Of a stretch of DNA of 64,000 nucleotides, positions 23,426 to 36,039 are shown one piece after another. The stretch lies in NCBI GenBank assembly GCA_020809705.1, contig CP085826.1, forward strand, positions 3,906,001 through 3,970,000. The letters run 5' to 3'. Under the pieces are notes generated by a model. It was given only the letters and a program-made list of their open reading frames with translations, was not told where the DNA came from and made no database searches. Every line of letters begins with the position of its first letter. The first letter of the stretch is position 1. Origin of the DNA: Calonectria ilicicola. Taxonomy: Eukaryota > Ascomycota > Sordariomycetes > Hypocreales > Nectriaceae. The position numbers were made by a program, and so were the translations under genes.

Positions 23426-26400
23426 CGGAATAAGGAGGATTGTCTATGGAATATGAGATACCACGAAAATAAAGGTTTCTCCTCTTGGATTATACAGATC
23501 AGATTTCATTGGCATGTGTCGGGACAGGAGGAAATTATGCGCAAGGAAAATACATGGAAGGGGCGGGTTGTGGTTTGAGAAGCGATTGTTTGGGACCATG
23601 TCGGAGTTTTGGGCAATACGGGCAAACAAATAGACGGCCTAGCATGGAGTGGTTGATGATCCAAGCCAGTGGAAATTGATGAGTCTCTGACGACACGAAT
23701 GGGCCGCTTGTATAGTCTAGGACCAGGGATGTCACAGACAAATTGATGAAATTGATACCCGACACCACAACCGAAATTCGCCGTATTGGGTGAGGTGATG
23801 TGACATGTGCTAGTAAATTTGATAGGATGGGATTTTCAGTTCGCCAGCTAAAACAAATGAAGTTGCTTGTTTTGATTTCCTTTTTCCTGTCTATTTTTTC
23901 ATTCATGTCCTGGCCCCTTGTCAATGGAGTCAGACAAGACATTGGGCTTTTGAGTAAATGATGTTAACACGGATGACAGTGGAAATGATTTTTCGTTATG
24001 CGCCGACTTCTTGGTTGATGAGTTATTAAAACGACGGCATGCTTGGAACCAATGGATCCAGCGTATCACGAATCAGTTGGTTCAAAGAAATAAAAGGCTA
24101 ATGTGATGAGGTTATGCACCAAGGGTGGGATACAACAGGCGGCCAATCGGCAGTCCCAACCAGTGGAGCTATGAAAGCTTCAGGTGTGATGTGATTGCCA
24201 CGAGGCGCGTAGTCTAAAATTGCACTCTTGCAGATATCAGAATTATTAGATTGGGCTCCGAAATGGTGAACCATTGACAAGCTGTAGTGGCAAAGCTTAT
24301 CTCTAGGGTAGGGAACTGGGCGCTTAGGGGAAAAGTCTGGGTGACGCCTGTCACTGGCTGCAGCATAAGATTGGCCGGAGGTGGCGATGTGCGAAGTGCA
24401 GCGGTAGCGGCCGACGGGATCCACGTCCAAAAAAGGGATAATTTTGGGTGGCCATGCCATTCATGACATGCAGAGGAATCACTATGCTTAATCCGGATGC
24501 AGGATCTGGGAGGAGACTGCCAGAAAGGGCGACACAAGGTGCAAGTTTTGATGGCGACTGTCAGCCCAATGATACCAGGTATGGTGCCGAGTAATGGGCT
24601 AATTAATATTGTATCAATGAGCAGTAATCCCGGCGGAGCCTGACGTCACACGGTAATTTTCCCACTCCTTCGAATTCTATTATTCGCATCCTGCAGTACT
24701 TACACACCGGAGTCACCTGCTGGAGGACCTGCAGGTGTCGGGAGAAGGCCCAGCAGGCGGCCGCTCGCTTCAATGCAGCGCTTGGATGCAGCACCGTCTG
24801 CCGCATCCTCTCTCGCGGGTCCTACCCGCAATTGGCAGTATTAGAGATGATGGCTTCACCTGTGGCATTCACTGTACGAGAGACCCACCGCACTACTGGA
24901 AGTTGCGAGGCTTTCCCAGGTTTCCTCGGCGAGGGAGGAGCCTAGGAGGTATGACGGGATGGCTTGCGATGCGACGGGGATTTTGAGACATTCCAATCGG
25001 GAGGCGCTGGTAAGACAGCTGGAGCGACTAGGTCCAAGTTTTGGGGGCCTAAGCTTGTGATGGGAAGGCAAGACGAGTGGACCGTCTCTTGTTAGACATG
25101 TCTTGGAAGATCAAGCCGAGGGAGGGAGAGAGAGGGGCAGGACGAAAGTGAAACAGCTTGCTCATTGTTTTTTCTCGGGAGAATGTGTTAGTGTTGCAAA
25201 TCGCCGACAGAAGCAGCCAAAGGCTGCGTGGCCCACTGTTTCTGGTTTTTCGTCTGGAAGACAGACGACGGTGGACTGGTACGGTGGTGTCCCTCGCATC
25301 CTAGGTATTCAACGACATGGACGTTCCATTCACCTGGCACACAGGAACCACAAAGAGTATACGTCGGCCAGCCATCCCAGATGGGCGGCTGGGTTTGAAA
25401 CGGCATGGCTCCGAGGACAAAACATACAGAAACATGTGTCCGTCCAAAGTAGCACTGGAAGAAGGAAGGTTGTACGGATAGTTTGACCATGCAACGTCAG
25501 GTTACACTATGGAAAAGCAAACGAGAGAATAACAATGGCGGTGGGTTGACTTTGCGACGATGACGATCGACAGGGCGCCCCGCCTCGAGCACTTGGTGAT
25601 GGTGACGATCCTCAGTGACAATCGTCGGCCGTCGATGAGCTGCAACATGTCATCACATTGTCGGGCCCCAAGTGAACTGGAGACGACGATGAGCGGCAGC
25701 TCAGGTTGGTGCAGTTCGCATCGCATCGCATGGCCGCACGACCTGACGAGGGCGGACGACGGGCCGTAGACTTTACGGGGTACGTATCGCCCCATGCCCA
25801 TGGTGGCCATGGTGGCCGGGGCCAAGGGGAACAGGGTTGTCAGTGGATAAGCGCAAGGGGAGGCCGCCTGGCGCGTTTCAAAAGAGAGTCGGCTTGGTGG
25901 GGCCCTCGGATGGACCCTTGCCTATAATGGCAGCGCCCCGTTGGTTGGTGGATTCTGGAACAGCGTCGTGGGCTGGGGGACGAATCCGTGGACAACGTCC
26001 ACCATGAAGGTATCACTCGCCAGACAGAGAGCCCTTCATCTCACTGCTCAGCCATTTTTCCAGACCGGACCAAGTCGAGGCGCCGAAGCAAGCGACGGTC
26101 GATTGGCCCAGTTGATCGTAGCTCCCAGGAGCATGGGCCTTTGTCTGACCGTCCCATCCCCGCTCTCACTCTCTCGTTCAATCTCGCTCGGCCGGTGAGT
26201 CGCTGGACAGCAATGAGCTCCGGGTTCCTGACTGGTGGACCGTTTAGGCCATCTCGCGTGCATGGAAGGCCTTCTCTGCGTCCCAAACCTGCTGCATGGA
26301 AACAAGCTCTTGGGTATGTCGTCCCGTTGACACAAGGTGTATCAGGTAGATAGACCTGGATTGCAGCCGACAGGACAGAGGTTACGTGGACAAGCCGAGC

Positions 26401-28575
26401 CAAGCTAAACCGTGATACAAGCTGCTCGAGGCGAGGAGGCACGTTCGATTCTTTATCCCTACTACTGCGCTACCGTCATCGGGGGCAAGGTCACGGGCAT
26501 ACCACTGCGTACCAGCGGGATGCGCCGCTCAAGTCCGCGCTCGTGACTACGCAGTGCTAAGTGAAATAGATGGGGCGCCGACGACGACCATGTGCTGGGC
26601 ACAGGCACTTGGGCGCATTATTCGCTTTCCAGGCCACTTTAGGGCGGGCAGGGCATTACTCGTGTTATTGCTGATGATGCTGCTGCTGCTATGGAGGGCT
26701 ATAATAGCCTCACACCTGTGCGTACATTGATTGAGATGGGTTATGCAGGCGAGCGCAACGCCAACCGGGGGTTGAATTTGATTCTGGTTAATCCCCATTA
26801 CGGGCTCCAGAAAGAATAAAACATGGTGTCAGGACACCATGCAGTATTTCAAACGACTCTTTCTGACCGGCTGTCGAGTAAGGAGCGAGCGCATAAGGGT
26901 TGGATCAGTGGTCAACACATAATTGAGCCCATCTATATTAACTTGACTGGGATCAGTGGCCGTAAGTCATGGATGGATGGATGCGCAATCCCTCGGCTCT
27001 GTCAGGCACGAGCGATTGCAATAGTTCCCGGGGGAGTTCCCACGACTGGCAGGCCAAGCGGGCACCTTGGCAGAGGCAGATGGCACTGGAAATGGAAACC
27101 ACCAATCGGCTGGCAGTCTGGGCGGGCGCACCCTGGGCCCTCGAGTCGTCACGGAGCATTTGCTCAGCCGTCTAATTGGCCAATGAGCGGGCCCGTGCCC
27201 CTGAGTACCTGATGCGTGGGAAGGAGGGTGGCCAAGGTGATGGTGGTGGGAGTCATGGTGTTAGTGGCTGTGGTGGTGTAAGGGCAGCGGTGGCGCTGGA
27301 CGCTTGGTGTGATGAGCAGCCAGCCTTCACTTTTCGTTTCTATTGGGCTGGGAGGCGCGTAAGACTCCGCCCATGTCTTCAAGACGGCAAAAGCAAAGAC
27401 GGCAGCAAAGCAAGGAGGCTGTTTCCCCATGCAGGCAGATCAACACTGATGAGAAAAGAGGCTGACGAAGAGATCGCCGTTCGTATCTGGCTACTCCTGG
27501 GCTCGTATACATAGACAGAGACACTGAGTACGGGCTAGCCGATTGCCAAAAAAGCACAGACGGCAGACGAGGGGGGCTTGGGGAGCTTAGCTCTGCTGCT
27601 ACACGTCGCCAGCCGAAAAATGCACTGACTGGTACATGCTAAATGTAACTTTTTTTCGTCCCCTGTCTGGGCGGAGGTGATGCCGTCTGCTTACTGGTCC
27701 ATCCCTCCCTTGTGTGCTCATTCCCGGCCTTGTCTTGCTCCATGCTTGCTTTATGGACAAGGGCCGCGGGAAGAAAGCATGGCTGCAGAGTGCGCTACTG
27801 GCTAACATGGGGGGCATACTACGTACCTTACTTTGCCCTTCTCGGTACCTGGACATGGGCTGTGCTCCGCTGAAGGCGTGGACATGGCCTGTCGCCTGTC
27901 TCGTCTCTGCCACTTTCTCCGTAGGCTTTGGTCTTGATCCCTCTCCTCCCACCTCTCTTCTGCCTTTCGCGCTTTCACGTCACTGTCATTCCAGACCTCG
28001 CAACCCCGTCTGGCACGAGAGCGAGAGCGGCGTTTGTTCCCCAACACTCGAAATACCTTCCTTTTAGCATCGCCCAAGGCGCGATCTTACTCACCACGCT
28101 CCATTCCTCTCGCACCGTCTGCCAGGGGCACACGCCAACTCGATACATACCCGCGATCAACGTCCCAGCTCTGCGGCGATCCCAGCTTCACGCCCCCCCC
28201 TTTCGAACCCGATCGTCTGTTGTCCTTCATTTTTGTTATCCTTGCACCCGCGGTGTCAAGTTCTTGGGAACAAACCGAATACTATTTCAAGTTCCACAGT
28301 GAACCATTCTCTGCCTTTTAGCGCTAGCTGCTCTGCTGCACTTGGCCAGCCCTTTCAACTCTCACCTCGACAGCTTCGCTCCCCAATCAGCTGTCCCATT
28401 CATTCTTTGTTGTTGTTTAGCGCTTGGAAGCTACTTTTTCACCGACCAAATTCTGCGCTCATTCTCAACGCAGCTTTGCCTTGATTCTCGATTCACGAGC
28501 TGAACCCCACCAATCACTAACACGCTGCTCTCAAGTCTCGCGACGACATAAACTCAGAACCGCCATTTCCCCGCC
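23426..28575. other. Gene-free stretch of about 5 kb upstream of the kelch gene
   Basis: Many overlapping short open frames occur on both strands, but none has protein-like composition, a convincing start or splice-linked partners. From about 27900 the plus strand is pyrimidine-rich and nearly free of ATG, as expected for the promoter and long leader of the kelch gene. I see no transposon ends, tRNA or rRNA in it. Unannotated long non-coding RNAs are possible. Confidence 0.5.
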
Positions 28576-28587
28576 ATGCGATCATAG
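28576..28587 (+). other. Minimal upstream ORF (ATG CGA TCA TAG)
   Basis: A three-codon upstream ORF lies 54 nt before the kelch start codon. It is the only ATG I find between about 27960 and 28642 on the plus strand, so it is probably in the leader. Such minimal ORFs can reduce or regulate translation; that is inference. Confidence 0.35.
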
Positions 28588-28641
28588 CCCGTCGAATCCT
28601 AACCTCGAGATCCTTTTCGGTTATTTCGGGAAACAATCACC

Positions 28642-30846
28642 ATGGGTGTTCCCAAGCCCAAGACGTCGCTGGACGGTTCCTGCTCCGTGATTTACAACAA
28701 CACGCTGTACTCGTATTCTTCAAACGGATTTCAATCACTCGGCTTGAGTGCTGGCTCAAAATGGACGGAACTGGAGATGGGGGAAAGTGTCACGGGGGCT
28801 GTCTGCGTGAATGTTGATGGAAGTGACCCTGCCCTCTGGGTCGTTGGCGGAACTGGTGGTTCATCGAGCTATACTGGCCTGCAAAAGTATAGCTTCTCCA
28901 GCGGCAAGTGGACCACCATCACACCATCCCAATGGATCACACAAAACCTCCAATATCACTCCTCCATCTACATCCCGGCCAATGACATGATTCTCGTCTA
29001 TGCTGGCACCTACACCGGAACTGCGGCCGCCACTTCCAACACTTGGCTCATTGGAGCATCTGAACCTTACAACGTTTTGGCTGGATCCGCTAGCTCTCAT
29101 GCTGGAGTAAAGCCTATCCTTCTTCGATGGTCTGACGCCGATATTTGCTTGGTGGGTGGCGACACCTCCAGCACAGCCGTCTCTCTGTTCAACCCCACGA
29201 CTGGTTGGAGAGAATCTGGTGCGACTCTCGCTGAGCCTCTCAACAAAGACTCATCATCCATGCAGGCTGTTCTTGTTGATGGCGATGACAACTCCAAGAG
29301 CCTGTACACGTTTGACCTTTCCACTGCGCCCAATTCGGTCCGTCGATTTGTCCTTCAAGATGCTTCTGGAGCACCCGTCGCAAATTCACCAGCTATTACC
29401 AAGCGAGACCTCTCACTTAGCAATTGGCCTGAGTACAACTCGACAAATGCTCCCGATACTACTCGATCTAACTACGCCGTTGCTCAGAGCTCGGACGGAA
29501 CGGTTGTCTTCTCCGGTGGTAATGATGATTCTACTCTCGATATGTTTGATGTTAATGATAACTCCTGGGTTGATTCTTCGGAGGTATTTGCTGTGCAAAA
29601 GCAACTGGCTGAGACCGATTCCAGTTCTACTAAAACCAAGACTAGCTCAAAGACGTCGCATACTTCTACTCTCGTAAGCGCAACCTCGACTGGTACTTCG
29701 ACTGGGTCTTTGACTCTCTCTGATGTGAGCGCAACCGCAACTTCAACAGACGCTGCGGCCGCTGCTGGAACCAGCAGCAGCGGTAGTTCTGGACTCAGTT
29801 CGAATACTGTTCTGGGCATTACTCTTGGCTCGATCATTGGATTCCTCGCTCTTCTGCTTGTTGTTCTGTTGCTTATCAAGAAGAGAAAGAGATCTGGCCA
29901 GACTGACCAAGAGAGCATCCACAGCAGAGCTTTGTCCGGAGATGAAAAGGCCCCCATTGTCTTCAACGATGCTCCTAATCCTGTATCTTCACCCGGCCAT
30001 CTCCGCGGACACCAAACCCAATTCTCTCAAGAGTCATTCTCTTCGATGGCTATTCTGATGGGTCGTGCTGGAAAGCCAAAGGCTGCTAGCAACGACGTTA
30101 ACCGAGGAGCTGCAGACTCTGAACACAAGCAATTCAAATCCACCATTAGCAAACCCATCTTGCAAGAAATGCAGCACCCTGTACTCCAGAACCAGGAGCC
30201 AAGGGGTGTCGCGTTTGACTCTAAAGTTGCCGAGCCTCAGCCACGAGAGAGGCAAACGGAGGTTGAGGACGGTATGCGAAGGAGTTCAGGCTGGAATCGA
30301 TACTGGTCTGGTGGCAGTGCTCTCCAAATTCTCGGCTTTGGCGGTCCTAAGAGGATTACTGTTACCGATGAAGATGGACGCAGCTCTCACTACTCGGAAG
30401 CTACTCAGCAACCGCGTAACCCTAGAGTAACACAGGACTCTGCGACTGTTCCTCCCCTGAACTTCGATTTCCGTCCTGAGATGAACCGTGTCAATTCGGG
30501 TAGCCCGGTAGTGGAACAGTACAACCATCCCTTTAAGGAGGGCGTGGTGGCCAAGATCGAGCGTCCTATCTCAAAGGTCTCATCATCGGGTTACTCTAGT
30601 GGCGTTCCAGAGAGCATAACTGACCAGTGGGAATCATCGCAAGTTGAGAGGCCCTGGGGAGCTGATCGTGCACCCAGCAGTGTGTACAACAATAGCGGCT
30701 ACTTTGGAACACCCCTTTCTCCTAGTACGATTCCCTCTCGCCACCCGCCATCAGGCGTGAGCACACAGCCTCAGCTTGCCATGGCGTCAACCTCGTCAGA
30801 TATGAGCTGGCTGAATCTTGGCGACAAAAGTGAGAGGCGTATATAG
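28642..30846 (+). CDS. Kelch/beta-propeller single-pass membrane protein
   Basis: A single exon of 734 residues, start in CACCATGG context. Residues 1-320 contain repeated Gly-Gly and aromatic patterns of a kelch-type propeller (ALWVVGGTGG, MILVYAGTYTG, ICLVGGDTSS, GTVVFSGGNDD). A Ser/Thr-rich linker (~325-385) precedes a transmembrane segment at ~389-412 (TVLGITLGSIIGF...) with a KKRKR stop-transfer signal. The tail of ~320 residues is polar, Pro/Ser-rich and probably cytosolic. The positive-inside pattern places the propeller outside, yet there is no hydrophobic signal peptide: the protein opens MGVPKPKTSLDGSC. Similar fungal proteins open the same way as far as I recall, and some are labelled as splicing factors without good cause. 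A cell-surface or secretory-membrane sensor is possible; the function is not known. Confidence 0.85.
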   Translation: MGVPKPKTSLDGSCSVIYNNTLYSYSSNGFQSLGLSAGSKWTELEMGESVTGAVCVNVDGSDPALWVVGGTGGSSSYTGLQKYSFSSGKWTTITPSQWITQNLQYHSSIYIPANDMILVYAGTYTGTAAATSNTWLIGASEPYNVLAGSASSHAGVKPILLRWSDADICLVGGDTSSTAVSLFNPTTGWRESGATLAEPLNKDSSSMQAVLVDGDDNSKSLYTFDLSTAPNSVRRFVLQDASGAPVANSPAITKRDLSLSNWPEYNSTNAPDTTRSNYAVAQSSDGTVVFSGGNDDSTLDMFDVNDNSWVDSSEVFAVQKQLAETDSSSTKTKTSSKTSHTSTLVSATSTGTSTGSLTLSDVSATATSTDAAAAAGTSSSGSSGLSSNTVLGITLGSIIGFLALLLVVLLLIKKRKRSGQTDQESIHSRALSGDEKAPIVFNDAPNPVSSPGHLRGHQTQFSQESFSSMAILMGRAGKPKAASNDVNRGAADSEHKQFKSTISKPILQEMQHPVLQNQEPRGVAFDSKVAEPQPRERQTEVEDGMRRSSGWNRYWSGGSALQILGFGGPKRITVTDEDGRSSHYSEATQQPRNPRVTQDSATVPPLNFDFRPEMNRVNSGSPVVEQYNHPFKEGVVAKIERPISKVSSSGYSSGVPESITDQWESSQVERPWGADRAPSSVYNNSGYFGTPLSPSTIPSRHPPSGVSTQPQLAMASTSSDMSWLNLGDKSERRI

Positions 30847-33800
30847 AGCAATCGCGATTTCAGCGAACAGTTACGATGCCCCAATTGAAACTCTCACATG
30901 TTTCCGACGAGCTCCCGATATAACCACGATCATCTTAGAGCCAATGTTATTTCGGACCTAAGATTTACCGGGACTGCTAACTGAGCAATCTTCTAAACTT
31001 GGTTGATCCAGATACAGTTCTGCCATTAGCAACTCACTCACTCGATTTCCTACATTTGCGGCACGCGTTCAAAATACAGAGTCTCACAAACTCCTTCTTG
31101 GAACTGAATATCCAGAAGAGAGACTGCTCTCGTTTTTTCTTCATTTCTTGATCCATGCATGGCTCGGCGTCGACGTCACTTGGTCTCGCCTTAATCTGTC
31201 TCATATCTGTTCACTTTTTCCTATTTTTCTTTTTCTTATCCGAATATTCTAGACTTGCGACCCTGGGACTGGTCATTTCTTTGATGGATTTTTTGTGTTC
31301 TTATGATACCACCATCTCCTGTTGCATGTAATTGGCTTGGAAAGCACCGCGGAGGAGAGAGACAGGGGAGTTGCGCAAAAAAAATCACAAAGACACATTG
31401 GTGTTGGTGGAAGAGGTATGACAGGGGACGCCTGGCCAAGTCGGTTTTAATGTGTACCGTTGTACTTGGTGGAGAGAAGTAGCTGAGCTGAAGCAGGGGC
31501 TGCAAAGCCATACCTGAATCGAACAACGTCAAAATCATGCGGCTTTGAATCTTGAATATGATGTGATGTGATATTGATTGCCAAGGAGTGATGAGACCAC
31601 ACATAGACTGGCGTCAGACAGAAAGCGCCCAGGATAAACAATGCTGCTGTGAGTGCTTTGATCAGTGGCGTAGAGGTATCCCATGTTTCTGAAGGCGCAA
31701 CTGTGATGACACACTACCGTGATCAAGGTTTCGTCCAAGCGACGGGCCGAACCTTTGGCCAAGCGGTGCCTTGTTGGAACCGTAGCGTTTTACTGGATTC
31801 AGGGTCGCTCGGTCAAGCCAAAAGGGATCGGGGCGTTTAAGGCACAGGCAGGGCAACAAATCAGTTACGTAGCGGAAATGCAGGCCTCCCCCCCGGGGGG
31901 GAGGGAGGGGAGCATTGTTTTTACATGTCACTTTTTCTTTTTTTGTTCCTCCTTCTTTTTTTTCTATGTAGAAAGCTGATGGGCACTTCTGCATGCCACG
32001 GAATCATTCGACCAACTGGGCGCGAGTGGGACGGGGCGAATTTGGCCAATGCCAGGGAGGCGGACAGCTGAATCCACCCACCTTCTCTTCTCCAGAGGCG
32101 TTTTGGTCCTCCCCTTGGGGAATACGCCGGCAATGGCGTGGGGCCGACTGCCAGACGAGGATGGCGGCGCTGGTTGGGCGCGATGTTCTCCATGGGCTTG
32201 ATCTTGTTTTGCCCAAGTATGCACCTGCAGGATTGGTGTCTTTCCAGAACACGCCAAGTGCCCTGCTACATACTTGTGCTCATTTAGTTCGTGGCCATCT
32301 CGACCAGTATGTGTTTGGGGTTTTTGGGGTTCTGAGGGTTGCATAGGAACAACCCAGGTCCTACGACAAAGTAATATTCATGAAAAGAAACCCCGGCCAC
32401 TTGTAAATATTGATCAATTGATTTGCTTTACTTCACTTTTGAAAATTTCTACAAGTTACGTCCCAGGTTTTGTCCATCACACGCTAGTTCTCAAAGTATC
32501 GATGGAGAGACGACGGTTGAGCTGTTAGCCTGTTAACCAACTAGCGCGGGGACTGCGCGAAAAACTAACAAAACAGGAGACTGCTGTGAGAAGAAAAAGC
32601 AAATACGAGAGGGGTAGCGGAGGTGGACAGGTGGAAGATTTCTGGAATCGAAGAAAAATGATGACCATCGTGTCACATGTTGTTTGCTCATGCTCGGGCC
32701 ATGCTCTGTTTTTTTGCTTTTCTCGCTGGCGGAGGCGCGCGGATCGGACGGGCGGGTTTCTTGGCATTTGAAGATGGAGCGTGGGGGGACAGTGTGGCGT
32801 CTGTCTCGGTGAAGGCTCTGGGATAGAGGGGAGGGGGGATTGCCGCTTTCAACACCTGGGGAAGAGGGGATTCGCAGGCATGTCGTTTAACTACACGCGC
32901 AGAGTTTCCGCGGCATGGATCGTGAAGCTTGGAGCGGCATTGCCGGAAGCAGACGGTGGCATGATGCGAGGGAGAGGAGCAAAAAAGCTTTACATCGTGA
33001 GGAACTAAACGATCTTTGATTTCAGCCGCAGACACGTATCCCCCAATGTTAGCAGTATACCGCGGAAGGGAATGCGTAACTAGACACTCAAAAAGGACGA
33101 TCTACGAGCCATTTGGTTGGGCGTCTGATCTGGATCTAGGTGTTGTATTTTTTTTTGGGCAAGCCTTGGCTTAGATACCGCGGTTGGTTGCTAGAGGCAC
33201 AAGCGCACCTTAGTTCGCCGATGCCTTCTCGTAACCAGTCATCCAAGCTCCATGGTTGGTCTCTCGCCAACACGCCATGGCTGAAAGCTTGCCAGGCAGT
33301 GCCTGGTCGGAGCCTAGTGGTGCTGGACCACAGAGACGGCGGCGAAATTTTCCCGGGGCGAAGCCAGCCATCCATGTGCCGAAGTCGACGGACGTACGGG
33401 AAGGGACGGGCATGGTGGTCTGGGTCCTTGGGACGCTCTATGGCTGTACTGACTATTTTTTTTTTTTTTTTTTCGCACGTATCTTTGTTGGGTCCGACTC
33501 GTCGGGTTGCGTTCTGGGAATATCCCTTCCCTAGATGGTACCATTTATGATGATCAATTCCATTAATATGCTTTTTTATGTGCCAGTGGAGTCCTCAAGA
33601 TGTTGGCCGATTGAGTTCAACTGGCCATTGCTGTGCCAGCGATGGTGTGCGCTCGAGAAACTAGAGGATTAATTTTGCAATTGACATGGGGTCATTTACA
33701 AGAGTCACCCAGGTCCATGTAGACAATCCACAGTCCACGCACTCATCTGTCAACACCCATGTGTTGTGGCCAAGCTGCGTGCCGAATCATGGCCCGCCTA

Positions 33801-34980
33801 GTGGCAATCACCATCTCTGCGAAGTAAGCTTTTCTTGTTTGCAGTTCACTCTTCCTCCCGAGAGCGAAGTCAAGATGCGGATTCGAAGTTTTGTTCGGAT
33901 GAACTCGTGCTCTTGCGTGGCCCCAATATCGGGACAACTCGACCAGAAGGGATAAGGCCGAATAATTCACGGCAGTCAAAGCGCCTTAGGTCCAGACACC
34001 CAGACTGCCGCCAAAGAGTCCAAGCATAAGGCCGAGCCCCCCGTTCCTCGGACGTGAAGAGGGGCACTACCCTAACCCAATAGACCGGTTCTAATTAAGT
34101 CGGCGAAGGTGTTCGCGACTCGAGGTAAAGTCGGAATTGGGGGCGGCGCTTGCGTGGGATACCGAGATCCGAGAGAAATCTGGATGATCGGCGTCGGCAA
34201 GCGACCTGCAGGCCTACCTTGAAGCCTTTCGGCAGCCGGGCGAAGATGCCTGGCTGACAGATGCCCAAATAGAAAACCGAGGCGTTGGGTCGGTCGCTCA
34301 AAAGGAGCGCAGGCACATGTCTTTTTCTGGGATTGGGCGTTAGGTAGGATTGCTGGGTGAAGGAGCTGCTTGAGTCGGGGCGGGCCAAATCATGTTCAGC
34401 ATCCGAGTCACGGTGCAAGACCCCTGCTCATCGAGACGCCTGCCCAATAGATCCGTGGGAGCGACCAGGCGTAAGACAGGTCCGGACATGCTTATTGCCG
34501 ATAACAGAACAGGGTACTTCACTATATCTAGTGAGACATCAGATGAATTCAAGAATTGGACTTTAAACTTGCACTTTAGGATTGATCCATCTATCCTATG
34601 AAAGAAAAAAGAAAGAAAAAAAAACAAGGCACTGGGACTGTCTGCACCTCGGTGGTAGTTGGTACGTGGTATGGACTGGCTAGGTACATTGTTGGGGACT
34701 TGCTAGGGAGTTGAAGCTCGGGCCAGTGGTTGCCACCGACACCTCCAGCTGTTTTCTAGGCCCGACGGTTTTTTTTTTTTTTCCTTTTATTTTCAAGGGT
34801 TTTCGTAAGCCCCCGGCGCCTTGTCGGGCTAGTTTACTTGTAAAGTGGTATTGAGAGGTGTTGAGATTTGGTTGTCCGGGCCGAGTTACGTCGAAGGGCA
34901 CCACACTCACTTGACTTGTAGATGCTTTGGGTGTGCATGCACTACAGATATCACTACAGATGTGTGTGAGCCGGCATAAT

Positions 34981-35011
<31 letters not shown>

Positions 35012-36039
35012 TGTGCCTTATTCTCGGTACCTACGTCGGCATGCTTTGGCGTGTCATGGCGCCGCCCAAGGTGCCGTCTATTGCCCGAGCCTCGCCTTGC
35101 ATGCCAATGCCGCTTCTTGGGAGCAGCACCTTGCCGTTTTCTTCAGATTCTGCAGAAGAGAAATAAAGGAAGTCGACTAGCCCTTGGGGAAATGGCCAAG
35201 ACCCCTGCCATGCTCCAAGCAAATCCCCCCACCACCTCCATGGTTTCCCCCCTCCATCACAGGCTCACATTGACCGTTCGCTTCCCACCTGACTTCACTT
35301 GTGTCTCAGAGATGCATCTTCACCTTGCATCATCTTGCCGGGAAGGGGAATTGGAGGGGGGCCACTGGTCATTAGGTCATCCCATAGCTGACTCCCACAT
35401 CTTCACCGTGTCGCTTTATTTGGCAATAGTGCCCTTCTTCATCTTAGTTGTCGGGCTCAAGCCAATCCTCGTCTTGGTCCATCATAGCTGGAAGCATGAT
35501 CCTTTTTTCTGTGTCACACAGAACCCGGAACTGCGTGCTTGGGAATCCGGAGCCTCTCCACCACGCCACACGGGACAGGCGACCAAGGACGGCGGACTCC
35601 AGGGCATACATCCGCCGCGCGCCTTCTACGTCGTACAGCCCACCATTAGCCCACCAGGGAAGAGGGTCATTCAACACGCTAACGAGGTAAGTAATCCCTA
35701 CCCGTCTCGGTCGTCAACTGGACTGGGACGGGAGTTTTCTAGGCCGGGACCTGAAGCTGCCGCTCGCTGGAAGCACTTACGCCAAACGCGCCCTTTATGC
35801 CCCGGGGGACGGATCTCAACTCAATTCCAGGGCCGTCGCATGCAATTCTGCTTGTGCCAATGGCCATCATGCGGCCTCTTCAGCCTAAAAAGAAGGTAGT
35901 AGCCAACAACTCTGCAGATATTCCGTCTGGGCTGTACAAGCAGAGAGGTTTCGCTCAAGTGCATGCTAGGCGGCGTACACGCTGCAATTTGTAACGAGAC
36001 GAGTGAGCCTCCGCAAACAACCCCCACCAACCCTCCCAA
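30847..36039. other. Gene-free stretch of about 5 kb between the kelch and bHLH genes
   Basis: No supported gene. The longest frame (34985-35899) begins inside a (GT)n run and is an artefact of low complexity. There are several poly-T tracts, the longest at about 33459-33476. The stretch is probably 3' region of the kelch gene plus a large upstream region of the transcription factor gene. Confidence 0.5.
34982..35003. repeat. (GT)n microsatellite
   Basis: An uninterrupted run of about eleven TG units, followed by a shorter GT run after CAA. A simple-sequence repeat, useful only as a marker. Confidence 0.85.

Noticed and set aside
23426..28575. Possible genes in the 5-kb desert (frames of 100-135 codons)
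   Set aside because: None has a start in good context, splice-linked partners or a recognisable motif, and frames are equally frequent on both strands.
34985..35899. A 304-codon plus-strand frame beginning MCVCVCASVC
   Set aside because: It starts inside the (GT)n microsatellite, has no family resemblance and unnatural composition, and lies in a gene-free region.
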